From assembly GCA_003255065.1 (NCBI GenBank), contig QAOA01007551.1:547845-611844 (forward strand): DNA of 64,000 nucleotides, read 5' to 3'. This DNA is from Cercis canadensis (taxonomy: Eukaryota; Streptophyta; Magnoliopsida; Fabales; Fabaceae). Numbering within the stretch: position 1 is the first letter of the stretch; each line of letters starts with the position of its first letter. Made by a program: the position numbers and the translations under genes. The notes beneath the pieces are model-generated. The model saw only the letters and a list, made by a program, of their open reading frames with translations, had not been told where the DNA came from and did not search any database. This document shows, in pieces, positions 12,801 through 23,455 of the stretch.

Positions 12801-14447
12801 CACCTAGTTTTACAGGTTATACCCCACCTACTTTCCCTTACCATCACTCACCTATTTTCATTGATTCCTACATGTCTTTTCTTGCAAATGTGTCTTCTAT
12901 TCCTGAACCTAGTTCTTATTATTACGCAAGCAAAAATGACAAATGGCTTAAGGCCATGGATAAAGAATTACAAGCTCTTGAATCCAATCATACTTGGGAC
13001 TTAGTTCCTTTGCCTCCTGGAAAAAAGGCTATTGGCTCAAAATGGGTTTATAAGATCAAGTACCTGCCTGATGGGACTATTGACAGATACAAGGCACGAT
13101 TAGTTGCCAAAGGGTATCATCAAATTGAAGGGGTTCATTACAAGGAAAGCTTCTCACTTGTTGTAAAGTTAGTCACTATGAGACTATTTCTGAGTGTTGT
13201 GACTGCAAAACAGTAGGGACTTCATTAACTTGACATTAATAATGCCTTTCTCCATGGTTATTTGAATGAAGAAGTCTTCATGCACCCCCCTCAAGGTTAT
13301 ACCAAAGCAAAACCTCATGAGGTCTGTTTGCTAAAACGTTCCCTCTATGGCTTGAAGCAGGCCTCTAGGCAATGGAACTTAGAGTTTTCTGCTAAACTTC
13401 AAGCTTATGGGTTTACTCAAAGTTCTCATGATCACTGCCTCTTCACCATGCATACCTCCACTTCCTTCTTGGCTCTGTTGGTGTATGTTGATGACGTTTT
13501 GGTCACTGGGACTCATGACCATGACATTATCCAAGTTAAACAGTTTCTGCATAATTCCTTTACTATCAAGGATTTAGGGGATGCTCATTATTTTTTGGGT
13601 CTTGAAATTGCACGAGGAGCAAGGGGGCACTTATGTTACACAACGTAAGTATGTCTTGGACATCTTACGAGATGCTGGTTTACTTGGTGCCAAACCCACT
13701 GCTACTCATGTACCAAAAGGTCAGAATTTTTCCTCTGCTGGTGCTCCTTTACTTGAGCCAGAAAGATATCGCAGACTTTTTGGTTGCCTCTTGTATCTCA
13801 ATTTAACCAGGCCTGATATCACTCATGCCATGCATCAATTGAGCCAATATATGCATACTCCTACTCAAGCTCACTGGAATGGTGCAATCCATGTGCTTAA
13901 GTACCTTAAAGGCACACCTTCTCTTGGCTTATTCTTTGCTTATGCTTCTAGTTTCAATCTTACAGCATACTGTGATGCTGACTGGGTAGCATGCAAGGAT
14001 ACCAGGCAATCTATCACTGGTTATTGCATCTTTCTTGGCTCTTCACTCATTTCTTGGAAAACCAAGAAACATAATACTGTTAGCCGGTCTTCAGCAGAGG
14101 CAGAATATTGTAGTTTAGCTACTACAATTTGTGAATTGCTCTGGATCACCTATATCCTCCATGATTTACATATCCCTTTTCAATTGTCTATTCCTCTGTG
14201 GTGTGACAATTTGGCTGCCCTGCACATTACTGCCAATCTTGTGTTCCATGAGCGCACCAAGCACCTTGAAATAGATTGTCACTTAGTACGGGATAAGTAT
14301 AAAGCAGGTTTTGTTCTTCCTAAGCACATTTCCTCCAAAGCTCAGCTCGCTGATGTTTTCACCAAAAACCTTGCTGGTCCTCAGTTCACTCTTCTTCTGT
14401 CCAAGTTGGGATTGGTTGATTTCCACCATTCCCAATCTCCAACTTGA
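9897..14447 (+). pseudogene. copia gag-pol polyprotein, broken
   Basis: Gag starts at ATG 9897. A 17-bp tandem duplication at about 9951-9983 shifts frame and a TAG follows near 10009. Gag continues to a TAG at 10627, then a frame change leads to the zinc knuckle (CAHCNINGYTKDFC), the protease signature WIVDTGASNH and a stop at 11404. The pre-integrase and integrase core (LHIDLWGP, HRTDNG, PQQNGIVERKH) have a frameshift at about 11870. Stops at 12308, 12725, 13214 and 13228 precede reverse transcriptase (VYVDDVLVTG). A frameshift near 13630 leads to RNase H (CDADWVACKD, SRSSAEAEY) and a final TGA before the polypurine tract. Several stops look like TGG to TAG or CAA to TAA changes, as expected from deamination of methylated cytosine. 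It cannot encode its own polyprotein; mobilisation in trans is conceivable. Confidence 0.93.
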
Positions 14448-14456
14448 GGGGGGGGA
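14444..14456 (+). promoter_or_regulatory. Polypurine tract
   Basis: cttgaggggggggga immediately precedes the 3' LTR and serves as plus-strand primer in this class. Confidence 0.85.
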
Positions 14457-14795
14457 TGTACAGAATATTCTGAGTTAGTTAATTAGTTAGATTGTACAGC
14501 CTATTTATAACTAGAGTAGTTAGTTAGCCAGCTGTAGTGTAGTTAGTCTTAGTTGATTTACTTAACCTTAGTTAGCTGATATGATTATAGTCTGTTATTA
14601 GGAAGTTAGTCAAGGCTGAGTTGTATGCCTACGTGGCACTTTACTTACATTTACCTTTCTGTATATATAGCACATTTGGTGCAATGTATAATTCAGTTAG
14701 TTGAATATACAAGAAGTATTTTCTTCATTCTCTCTGATTTGTTCCTCTTCTTCCTTCGTGTTTACTATTGATCATCCTTTCTAAGGATTCTCACA
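14457..14795 (+). repeat. 3' LTR of the copia element
   Basis: Same length as the 5' LTR, with about ten differences; ends TTCTCACA followed by the ttgtc target duplication. Confidence 0.96.
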
Positions 14796-14800
14796 TTGTC

Positions 14801-15687
14801 AAACTTAGGTTTTGCCAGTACACAATGCAGTTGTCATACAAGATTATAAATAAAGCCAAAGTCATTAGGAAATGGTCTTTGGGAAAGATATAATGATCAA
14901 TTGATAATAGCTGTAAAGTTTGGTGTAAAGTTGAATAACATCAAATTAATTGGCGTAAACTAAGCCAAACTTGAAAACTGAAAAGCATCGACAACGGTAG
15001 CAGCTCAACAAAATAAACCCAGAAAAAATAAAATATTCACAGCATCAACCAATATTCAGTACAAGTCAGAACACAATGCAGAATAGCAACAACTTAAGTA
15101 AATGCGTTAGAAAAAAAAAAATTACATTAACAGTAACAGGCTAACAGCAAGATTCCATAATCCATACCAATATTCAAACCAATTAAGGACAGAAAAACTA
15201 AAAAGTAAAAATTATTTCAAACCATATGATAACAGTATACTATTGACCAAAATCCCTAAAAAATTTCAAAACCCTAATCCCATCGTGCAGAGACTCAGCA
15301 AAGCTCACAATAATAATAATTGAACTACGAATTGAGAAGTTTAGAGTTTAAAAGTCCCTTACTTACGAGTTGATGACCAATCTATGAGCAGTTGAGCACC
15401 AACTTCCAAGCATACCAAAACCGAGAGAGAAGAAGGCGAGGGAGATAGATATGGAGAGAGCAGAGAGGGCTCAGTAAAGAGAAGAGATGAGAGTTCTTGA
15501 GAGACTCTTAGTGTGAGTCAGAGGTTGAAGCGTTAAGCTCGAGAGAGAGAAGTGTGAACACAATGGTGAATTGGTGAGACTGAAAGAGACAATCAAAGAT
15601 CTCAAGACCCCTTCAGAATTTGATCTTAGATCTCCTAGTAAACGATGATGTATTGTATAAAACTTAAAATGCTATGCTAAGACTTGG
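14801..15687. other. Continuation of the hAT-like gene 5' region
   Basis: Non-coding. 15400-15620 is purine-rich (gagagagaag), which reads as a CT-rich 5'-leader on the minus strand, consistent with a minus-strand transcript starting near 15650 and splicing to the exon at 8551. Confidence 0.3.
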
Positions 15688-15858
15688 TTTAGTCTGTTCA
15701 GTTTGGGCCAATTGCAGTTTGAAATCTGAAAACCGCGCAAACCAAACCGCACTGGTGCAGTTTATAATTTTTGGGCCCAAACTGCATTGCACTAATCGGT
15801 TTAAGCGGCCCGACCGTTGCGGTTTTGGTAGAGTTGAACCGAACCGTGATCACCCCTA
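15688..15858 (-). mobile_element. hAT-type terminal sequence
   Basis: The segment ends in gaaccgtgatcacccctac, the reverse complement of the (T/C)AGGGGTG...CGGTTCGG type terminus common in plant hAT elements, with subterminal ccgc/gcgg repeats (15730-15840). It is taken as the 5' end of the minus-strand hAT-like element whose exon is at 8385-8551. The opposite terminus was not found, so this is tentative. Confidence 0.4.
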
Positions 15859-16423
15859 CTTTCTACTAAACTTTTTTCTAGTAACTCATTTGAAAAACTT
15901 ATAGAACTATGCACCTATTATTATTTAAAATTTTGTATCCTTTTTCTAAAAAAAAAAAAAAAAAGCATATTTAATTTTTTCAATTGAAGTTAGTTATCAA
16001 ATAGATAAAGGAAAAGTATAATTTCATGTAATTCTATTTCAATTGAACTTAAGTTACAGAGAAGTTTTAAGTTGGTGATTGACTCCATCGGGTGAATAAC
16101 TAACATATCCTTAAACACTATACGGTTATTCTCTTTATTTATGTGATCATGTATATATATAATATGTGGTAATTTTATTTAGAATTTGGTTATCATATCT
16201 AAATATAAACAAAATATCCTATATGTTAACAAAATAACATCGAAGAGTATTTTAGTCATTTAGACTGATATGTTAGGCACCTATTTGAAATGTTTATCCC
16301 TTTTGCACTCTTATGCCTTTTGAGCATTCTAATGTTCAAAGCTTTTAAGAATCAATTGTTTCTATAATTTTTACCAGTTTTTCTTAAGATTTATCAATCA
16401 TAATAGAATTATATAAGACTCAA
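15859..16423. other. AT-rich intergenic stretch
   Basis: Poly-A run at 15949-15964; nothing else recognised. Confidence 0.3.
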
Positions 16424-16585
16424 CTTTTTTTTTTTTTTTGGAGATCCATATAATTATTGTGTTGTGTATGTTTTTATTTTTTTCATTACATAAATAGAAC
16501 TAGATTTTTTAGCTAGAGATTTGAACTTGGAACTCAACCTTTTTAAGAGATCATTGAACTAATTGTGATATGTATATACTTATAT
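16424..16585 (-). mobile_element. Probable tRNA-derived SINE
   Basis: On the minus strand there is an A-box-like TAGTTCAATGATC, then a B-box-like AGTTCAAATCTC and a long poly-A tail (plus-strand T run at 16424-16440). A related, older copy without a clear tail lies at about 30985-31085 with the same gagatc/ctgaactag pattern. Target duplications were not identified. Confidence 0.35.
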
Positions 16586-17107
16586 ATGTTTCTGTTACAT
16601 TGATTGTATTAAGATCAAATGGAAGATGAAATTAATAATGAGAATGTCAAAAAGTTCTGTGAAAAATGTTAACAGATTTGTGACCTGTGACAATTATTGC
16701 AACCAAGAGTGAATGTATTGTAGTATTTTGGTATCCTCATTCAATTTCCAGGCGCCAATCATGGTGGGATTTTGGAGGTTTATGGGATTTAGACTTTGGA
16801 ACACATTATGGTGATTGATTGAAGATAACTGAAATTTTGAATCATCTTCTTTCAAGAGTCATGGCTTGGGTGGTCCTGCGTTAATCTATAACTAATTTCT
16901 ACGCATTAATATTTAGAGTGGCCTTGAATGTATGACGTTCCACAATATAGCAGAATTTGGTTTTCTTGGAGCTGTTTAGATTCGAAGCATTCTTTAGAAA
17001 CAGTAAGGACTGAATTTATTAAAGGTGCTGTACTTGTATGGGTTTATATACTAGATCCATGGGATAAGATAAGAAATAGAATTTACAATTTTGAAACAAA
17101 AGTCTTA
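16586..17107. other. Intergenic stretch
   Basis: No recognised gene. The open stretch at 16928-17185 has no familiar domain and runs into a MITE. Confidence 0.3.
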
Positions 17108-17604
17108 AGAGGTGTTTGGCAAAAGGATTTTTTTTTTTTTTCGTTTTTGAAAATGTTACAAATGTGTTTGGTTAGCCTTAAATAATTTTGGGAATGTTAG
17201 ACAATGTGTCATGGGAATCTTCTATTCCCACGTTTGGTTCTAATACAATTTTTTTGGAAATCTTAGCATTTTTTTTCCAAAAATACCCCTATCTATTTTT
17301 ACTTTAAAAAAACATAAAATTACTTCCAATAATTAATGAATTTTGGTATTATATAATTATGTCATTAATGAATGATATATCTATTTTTTTTTACATCGAA
17401 TTTTTTTTTTCCATGATCATGAGAATCCAATATTCTCACCCCAATAAAAAATTTGGTAGAAAACTTACCACAAAATCGTTCACAGGAATCCTACTTTCCT
17501 AAAATTGTTTTTTTTTCTGAAACATTATACCAAACATGATAATATTAGTATTCTAAGTTAAGATTTCTAAAATATTAAAAATAATTCGTCTGTCAAATGC
17601 CTCC
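17108..17604. mobile_element. Tourist-type (PIF/Harbinger) MITE
   Basis: Left end agaggtgtttggca and right end tgtcaaatgcctcc are imperfect inverted repeats flanked by tta on both sides (17105-17107 and 17605-17607). The three-base TTA duplication and the GAGGTGTTTGGC-like terminus are typical of Tourist elements. The interior is A/T-rich and non-coding. Confidence 0.55.
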
Positions 17605-18077
17605 TTAGTTCAATGAAGCTCCGATAGGCTAAAACTGCTTTAAAAGTCTTAGTTCTAAGCTTGATATCGTCTATTCTAGGCATTGGTGAACTTGTAATTG
17701 GTGATAGGTTTCTGATGTTGCTTGGGTTATGTGTAGATTAATGTTGGATATTGGCTATTAGAGATTTTTTTTATTTATTTTTTAGTTTATTAGAGACTAT
17801 ATAACAAGAGATAGTAATTTATTTCTTATTAAAATCTCACCTCACCTGTTCGTAATGAGTTTTGAACTCATATTCTCATTAATAGAGTATCGAGTGCTGA
17901 ACCACTAGATATAATATGAGTGACAGATGTCTCTTCCGTCTTTATATTAATAGTCAAATTAAAAAAAAAAAAAAAACCTTTATACTCAATATGTAAAATT
18001 CAAAATTTTGACTGTAATTTTTCAAAACTGAAGGTGTTCTATTGATATTCACCTAAATATTTTTTAGTAAAACCACT
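17605..18077. other. Intergenic stretch with a possible SINE
   Basis: 17765-17930 shows, on the minus strand, an A-box-like tagtggttcagcac followed by a B-box-like gttcaaaac and an A-rich end, so a tRNA-derived SINE is possible. Boundaries are uncertain. Confidence 0.3.
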
Positions 18078-18406
18078 TTTTATAAAATGTAAGTAATGAT
18101 AAATTTATTCTCAAAAAATTTTTAGTGACAAATTAGTTTTTGAATTATTATTCTGTTTGACAAATTAGTCATCTAGTACTTTAATGAAAAAAGTTCTGGA
18201 CACCTATAGATCTCTTTTTTAAATTTTTTCACTGATTTTACCTAGCTATATTTAAGCTCTCATTTTCTCATTCAAGTTCTTCTTTTCTTTTCACTGATCT
18301 TGCTTACTGGAAGACTAATTTGTTAGCGAAATAATAATTTAATGACTAATTTGTCACCGAAAATTTTTAGAGCACGAATTTGTCAGTGACTACATTTTTT
18401 AAAGAT
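18078..18406. mobile_element. Fold-back MITE
   Basis: The left half (aaaatgtaag...ttttagtgacaaattag) matches the reverse complement of the right half (ctaatttgtcaccgaaaattttta...tacattttttaaag), so almost the whole element forms an imperfect hairpin. Class and target duplication were not resolved. Confidence 0.45.
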
Positions 18407-18791
18407 TAAAAAAAAAAATCACTCAATATTTTATAGGGTTTCAGATTAATGAGTTTGGGTAAGACAGTGGAATTTTACGGCTTATGCGTCCCAAGTCTTC
18501 AAGGTGAGCTAATACTGGGTCAACTATATTCGGCTTGGTGCAATTGGTTGTTAAAGTGGGACCAAATTAGTTGGGAAAACTATTTCACAAGACGTGAAAG
18601 CCTAGTAGACAAAGTTAGTATTTGAAAAAAAAAAAAAAAAGTACTAAAGTAACACTATAAATTTTGCGGGGAATAAACTAATTGAAAAAAATATAATTTT
18701 TCTTTTCAAACTATGATATAACTTTTCCAATTGTACTTATTAAAGTGTTCACATTATAGCTAAGGCTCAATTATGTAGTTGATATTTTTGG

Positions 18792-20151
18792 GTATGTCAT
18801 ATAAAAGAATTTTGATGACACAAAAAATTGAATTTAAAGCTCTTTGTAAATTAACTAAATTGATCATCACTATCACATTGTGTAGCTTTTATAGGACTAA
18901 AAAAATGGTTTAATTGTAATTTTGGTCCTTTTATTTTAATAATTTAATTTTTTTGGTCTCTCTTACTTAAAATAAAATAATTTAGTTATTCTGTATTCAT
19001 AAAATATGTAATTTTGGTCATTCCGTCATTTCTTAGTCTAGTTTAAGGTATAAATTATTTAAATTCACAATTTCATTATTCAGATTGAAGAGTTACGTAT
19101 TACAAATTTACTCACAAAATTTCAGCTCGATCTAATGGTAGGACATAGTCTAAAATATCAAAACTAAAAATTTGCATTTAACCACAAATCTAGATTCATT
19201 CACCGATAGATCGAGCTGAAATTTTATAGGTAGGTTCACAAGATGTATCTCTTTAATTTAAACGGTTGGATTATGAATTAGAGAACTTTACACCTTAAAA
19301 TAGACTTAAGAAATTTTCATTTAAAGACAAAAGAAACAAAATTGCACATTTTATGAATATAAAGAAACTAAATAGTTTCTTTTCAAATAAGAGGGACCAA
19401 AAATTTTAAGTTGTTAAAATAGAATGACCAAAATTACAATCAAGCAAAAAAAAAAATTCATCATCTATTTTTTTTTTTTTTTTAGTTATTAAAAAGGATT
19501 TGAGGAGGCTACAAGCCCATAACAACCATCTTGGACATTATTGTTTTTATAATTTTTATTTTTGGTACTTCCCTAGACATCATCATGGGATCCCAAATCC
19601 AAAAGAAACCGTTATTATTGCAGGGATTGATATATTGGCACCCCATTAAATTAGAAGAAACTCTTTTTTAGAGGTCCAACCCACCCCTAAGCCTGTGGTT
19701 TAAACGGGCCGGGCGAGTTAATAAATCCACTTCTAAATAGGCCAATGATATATATAAATTCACCATATCTCATATTCCATGCCAGTTGCCACAAAGCCAA
19801 TGTTGCTGCCTTATCACATCAAAGAAAATATTCTTCCTTATAAAGGAATTGTATACAGAACGTAAAAAAGGGAAAGAAAATATTTACTACAAAAATGCGG
19901 GATTCTTGTTGTCACGATATTGTTTAAAATATCGGGGATTCTATGATACTACATTTGTATGTTATATTATATTGACGTGACAAACATACGTAATTTTTAT
20001 ATTTTATTTGATATAAAATTAATTTATCTTATTTTCTCAAATAAACTTAAAATCAGTTAATTTGTACATATGTTATTCATACATTGATTATTCTTATGTA
20101 GTATGACATACAACAAAGTATATAAGAAATCTCCTTAAAATATATATTCCT
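18792..20151. repeat. Tandem duplication, copy A (partner 20153-21480)
   Basis: About 1.36 kb starting gtatgtcatataaaag. It is repeated directly after the single N at 20152. The 650-bp right part (19500-20151) differs from copy B at roughly eight positions by eye, whereas the embedded MITE differs far more. Because the break coincides with an N, an unmerged contig overlap or two haplotypes is a real alternative to a biological duplication. Confidence 0.9.
18907..19445. mobile_element. Long-hairpin MULE-like MITE, copy A
   Basis: The left arm begins ggtttaattgtaattttggtcc and the right arm ends with its near reverse complement (gaccaaaattacaatcaagc). The arms extend to a centre near 19185, with the mirror pair cagctcgatct / agatcgagctg. 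Non-coding; the interior carries no transposase. Confidence 0.65.
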
Positions 20152-20152
20152 N

Positions 20153-21480
20153 GTATGTCATATAAAAGAATTTGATGACACAAAAAATTGAATTTAAAAC
20201 TCTTTGTAAATTAACTAAATTGATCATCACTATCACATTGTGTAGCTTTTATAGGATTAAAAAAAAAATGGTTTCATTGCAATTTTGGTCCTTCTATTTT
20301 AATAATTTAAACTTTTTGGTCCCTTTTGTTTAAAAGGAAACAATTTAATCCTTTTATATTTATAAAATGTGCAATTTTGATCATTCCGTAATTTCTCAAA
20401 TCTAGTTTAGTGTGTAAATTACTCAAATTCACAATCTCACAATTCAGATTGAAGAGTTATGTTCTTGCGAATCCTCTCACAAAATTTTAGCTCGATCCAA
20501 CGGTGGGATGTAACTCAAAATACCATAACTATAATTTTTTATCTAACTGTAAATCTAGATTCATTTACCGTTAGATCGAGCTAAAATTTTGTTGGGAGGT
20601 TCACAAGACATATCTCTTCAATTTGAATGGTTGGATTATGAAACAAATAATTTTACGCCTTAAAATAGACTTAAGAGATTTTGACTTAAAGACAAAATGA
20701 CCAAAATTACACATTTTATAAATATAAAAGGACCAAAAAGTTTAAATTGTTAAAATAGAAAGACCAAAATTGTAATTAAGTCAAAAAAAAATTCATCATC
20801 TATTTTTTTTTATTTATTAGAAAGGATTTGAGGAGGCTACAAGCCCATAACAACCATCTTGGACATTATTGTTTTTATAATTTTTATTTTTGGTACGTCC
20901 CTAGACATCATCATGGGATCCCAAATCCACAAAGAAACCGTTATTATTGCAGGGATTGATATATTGGCACCCCATTAAATTAGCAGAAACTCTTTTTTAG
21001 AGGTCCAACCCACCCCTAAGCCTGTGGTTTAAACGGGCCGGGCGAGTTAATAAATCCACTTCTAAACAGGCCAATGATATATATAAATTCACCATATCTC
21101 ATATTCCATGCCAGTTGCCACAAAGCCAATGTTGCTGCCTTATCACATCCAAGAAAATATTCTTCCTTATAAAGGAATTGTATACAGAACGTAAAAAAGG
21201 GAAAGAAAATATTTACTACAAAAATGCGGGATTCTTGTTGTCATGATATTGTTTAAAATATCGGGGATTCTATGATACTACATTTGTATGTTATATTATA
21301 TTGATGTGACAAACATACGTAATTTTTATATTTTATTTGATATAAAATTAATTTATCTTATTTTCTCAAATAAACTTAAAATCAGTTAATTTGTACATAT
21401 GTTATTCATACATTGATTATTCTTATGTAGTATGACATACAACAAAGTATATAAGAAATCTCCTTAAAATATATATTCCT
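20153..21480. repeat. Tandem duplication, copy B
   Basis: Partner of copy A. At its 3' end (from about 21230) it merges into the upstream flank of the first EAR-motif gene; related sequence recurs from about 23765 upstream of the second gene. Confidence 0.9.
20270..20782. mobile_element. Long-hairpin MULE-like MITE, copy B
   Basis: Same position and orientation as copy A, but only about 80 percent identical to it by eye, in contrast to flanks that are about 99 percent identical. Confidence 0.6.
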
Positions 21481-22061
21481 TTCTGTCTACTCAATTTCTT
21501 TTAGTAATTTTGTAAAATAATTTGAGAAAACCAAAAAAAAAAAAGATGAAACATTATAAAATTCATTTCCCTAATTGTGTAGCCTTGACTACAAAAAATA
21601 ACAGAAGTTAAAACGTTGTTTAATTGTGTATGTCACATTATATTAAAAGGGAATATTGCAACAGCATACTTGCTACAATATTTTCCACTAATTTCAAATT
21701 AAAAAAATTCCCCTAATTTATAAATTATGTTGTAATTAAATTACGAAAAAAAATTAAGTAACATTAATATTTATGGTTATATTATTTTTACGTTGTAAAA
21801 TTCATGCAATAAAATCTCAACATCCTATTAGACTATACAAATTCTTAGTGAGAAATCATAATATTCTTGACATCTTATACAAAGAAAAATCGGACTCAAT
21901 CAGAAAAAAAAAAAAAAATCCTAGTACTTACTAAAGAATAATGAAAAAGAAAAACTCAACGATACATGGAAATAAAACTTTTTCATTTGCCATTAATTTC
22001 TCCTCCAAGGAATATATAACCGCCTTGGAGAATAATCATTCCATCATTGACATATGTGAAT
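21481..22061. other. Upstream flank of EAR gene 1
   Basis: Non-coding. 21470-21660 is homologous to 23790-24000 upstream of gene 2, showing that the tandem unit reaches this far. Confidence 0.5.
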
Positions 22062-22087
22062 ATATCTTTATAACCAAGGAAATAATG
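22062..22087 (+). promoter_or_regulatory. Conserved upstream block, gene 1
   Basis: The core ctttataaccaaggaaata lies about 185 bp before the ATG. Close matches lie in the same place before gene 2 (25780-25806) and twice before gene 3 (31996-32016 and 32043-32062). It survives while neighbouring sequence has diverged, so it is a candidate cis-element; binding factor unknown. Confidence 0.45.
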
Positions 22088-22170
22088 TTTCCGTAAATAA
22101 AAGATTGAAATATTTTCTCCAAAATTAAGAAAATAAGAAAAAAGCGTGGAAATTTTCTCTCATCCAACCC

Positions 22171-22180
22171 CTATATATAC
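22171..22180 (+). promoter_or_regulatory. TATA box, EAR gene 1
   Basis: ctatatatac followed by caa, 99 bp before the ATG. The leader after it (tgcctcattc...aaccctacc) is shared with genes 2 and 3. Confidence 0.75.
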
Positions 22181-22269
22181 CAATACCTTGTCCTTAATGC
22201 CTCATTCTGTGACAAGGCCAAACCCTACCTCCTTTTGTAGCTTCGGTCTCAAAATACTTTTTTGCTGCC

Positions 22270-22854
22270 ATGGCTGATGATGATTTTTACAGAAGCTTCA
22301 TGATGGCCAACAAGGAGCAGCAAAGGCTGCAAATACAAGCCATGGAATCTGCTCCTTCCATTGGAGTGCTGCAAGCCATGCAATATGTTCCTTCCATTGG
22401 AGAGCTGCAAGCCATGGAATCTGCTTTCATCAGAGATCACTTTGCCAATCAAAACTCTAACACACCTATGGCTGCAGGGCGATCTAATTTTTGTGGGTCT
22501 TTCAATAGAACCTTAAGGTTAGGGCTTCGAGCTGAGTCTAGGATGATCCGAAAGACATACCACACATCTTATCTGGATGCATATGCTGAATATCAGAAAC
22601 ATTTCATGGTGCAAGCACAGCCTAATCAGGAGGGCATGATCATGAACATGGGGCTGATCTGTTATAAAAGAGGAAGAGTCACATATTACCCTAGTCGTTT
22701 TGGACCTTTAGGGTTTTCTCTTGCTACGCCATCATATGGTAGGGCTAGTAATTTGATTGCTGAAAGCTCTAGTGATCATGGAGTCACGACAGAGGAGTTG
22801 GAACCACCAGAGCAGCTGGATTTGACTCTTAGGCTTGGTCCTCCCGGGGTTTAA
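22270..22854 (+). CDS. Small EAR-motif protein, tandem paralogue 1
   Basis: Single-exon frame of 194 residues; the ATG follows a shared TATA and leader. Family not recognised. The N-terminal motif MADDDFYRSFMM is common to all three paralogues and is followed by a Gln-rich helix-like segment (EQQRLQIQAMES). Here that segment holds a 12-residue tandem repeat (LQAM..xPSIGx, 36-bp DNA repeat at about 22337-22420). The middle has a basic Arg-rich part (RAESRMIRKT) shared with gene 2. Residues 183-189 (LDLTLRL) form an LxLxL motif, the core of EAR repression motifs that recruit TOPLESS-type co-repressors; GPPGV ends the protein. No zinc finger, homeodomain or membrane segment is visible. A nuclear adaptor or repressor role is inference from the motif alone. 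Confidence 0.8.
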   Translation: MADDDFYRSFMMANKEQQRLQIQAMESAPSIGVLQAMQYVPSIGELQAMESAFIRDHFANQNSNTPMAAGRSNFCGSFNRTLRLGLRAESRMIRKTYHTSYLDAYAEYQKHFMVQAQPNQEGMIMNMGLICYKRGRVTYYPSRFGPLGFSLATPSYGRASNLIAESSSDHGVTTEELEPPEQLDLTLRLGPPGV

Positions 22855-23340
22855 TTTAGTTCATTTCAATAATGTGATAGTTAATTTGATTATTGTGTCT
22901 TTTGAAAATTTTCGATTTGATCATCTTGCAGATGGTTTTTAGGGTTTCTTTTTAATATAGTAGAATTCCAGTTTACAGTTTCTACAATTTTAAATTGGAG
23001 AAATGGATTTATTTATATATTTGAAAAATTTTATTAGCAAACTGATTAATTTTTTTCTGTTTATTTTTATTTTTGTGCATATTTTTTCATATTTTCTTTG
23101 CTTACTACATGTTGCTTCTTTTTTGCTTCGTCTTTTCCTTAATTTGCTCCATATATATAAATATTCTTGAACTTTTAACAGACGTAGATTGTGAGAGTGA
23201 TGACAGAGGTATCACTAGAAGTAAAATACAAAACTCACAAGTCAGCAGCTACATGAATGTCTAACTGAATTTTGGGTTTTCCTTTCTTCCTTCTTTTTCA
23301 TTTATTTCCCCTAGCCATCGAAGATAATCTCCTTGGGCTT
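22855..23340 (+). other. 3' flank of EAR gene 1
   Basis: Contains 'tttagggtttcttttta' and the following 60 bp, which recur after gene 2 (26607-26680). The segment from about 23040 recurs beyond the MULE at 29755 onwards, showing that the duplication unit includes the 3' region. Confidence 0.6.
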
Positions 23341-23349
23341 AAGTTGAGC

Positions 23350-23446
23350 CACCAAACAGTCCGTGGTCAAGTAATACTAAAATTGTCTTCAGAATTTGTA
23401 AGTTTTGTATTCGAATCCAAAATATAGCCAACGTACCAAAAAAAAA
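23350..23446 (+). mobile_element. Short tRNA-derived SINE with target duplication
   Basis: 97-bp insert ending in a poly-A tail, with an A-box-like tggtcaagt (about 23373) and B-box-like attcgaatcc (about 23410). It is flanked by a perfect 9-bp duplication aagttgagc (23341-23349 and 23447-23455). The homologous stretch after gene 2 (near 30310, ttatgttgagccttg) lacks the insert, giving an empty site. Confidence 0.75.
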
Positions 23447-23455
23447 AAGTTGAGC

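Larger units (their letters stand above)
9459..14795 (+). mobile_element. Complete but inactive Ty1/copia LTR retrotransposon
   Basis: Two 339-bp LTRs (9459-9797, 14457-14795) start TGTACAG and end CACA. They flank gag, protease, integrase, reverse transcriptase and RNase H in copia order. The 5-bp target duplication ttgtc is perfect (9454-9458 and 14796-14800). The primer site tggtatcagagc (9798-9809) fits initiator-Met tRNA and a G-rich polypurine tract precedes the 3' LTR. By eye the LTRs differ at about ten sites, nearly all transitions, which points to a fairly recent insertion. It lies inside the presumed hAT element. Confidence 0.97.

Noticed and set aside
22249..22452. Minus-strand ORFs antisense to the EAR genes (also 25933-26148, 32227-32415, 32556-32882)
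   Set aside because: They are antisense shadows of conserved coding frames; sense frames have TATA, leader and conserved motifs.
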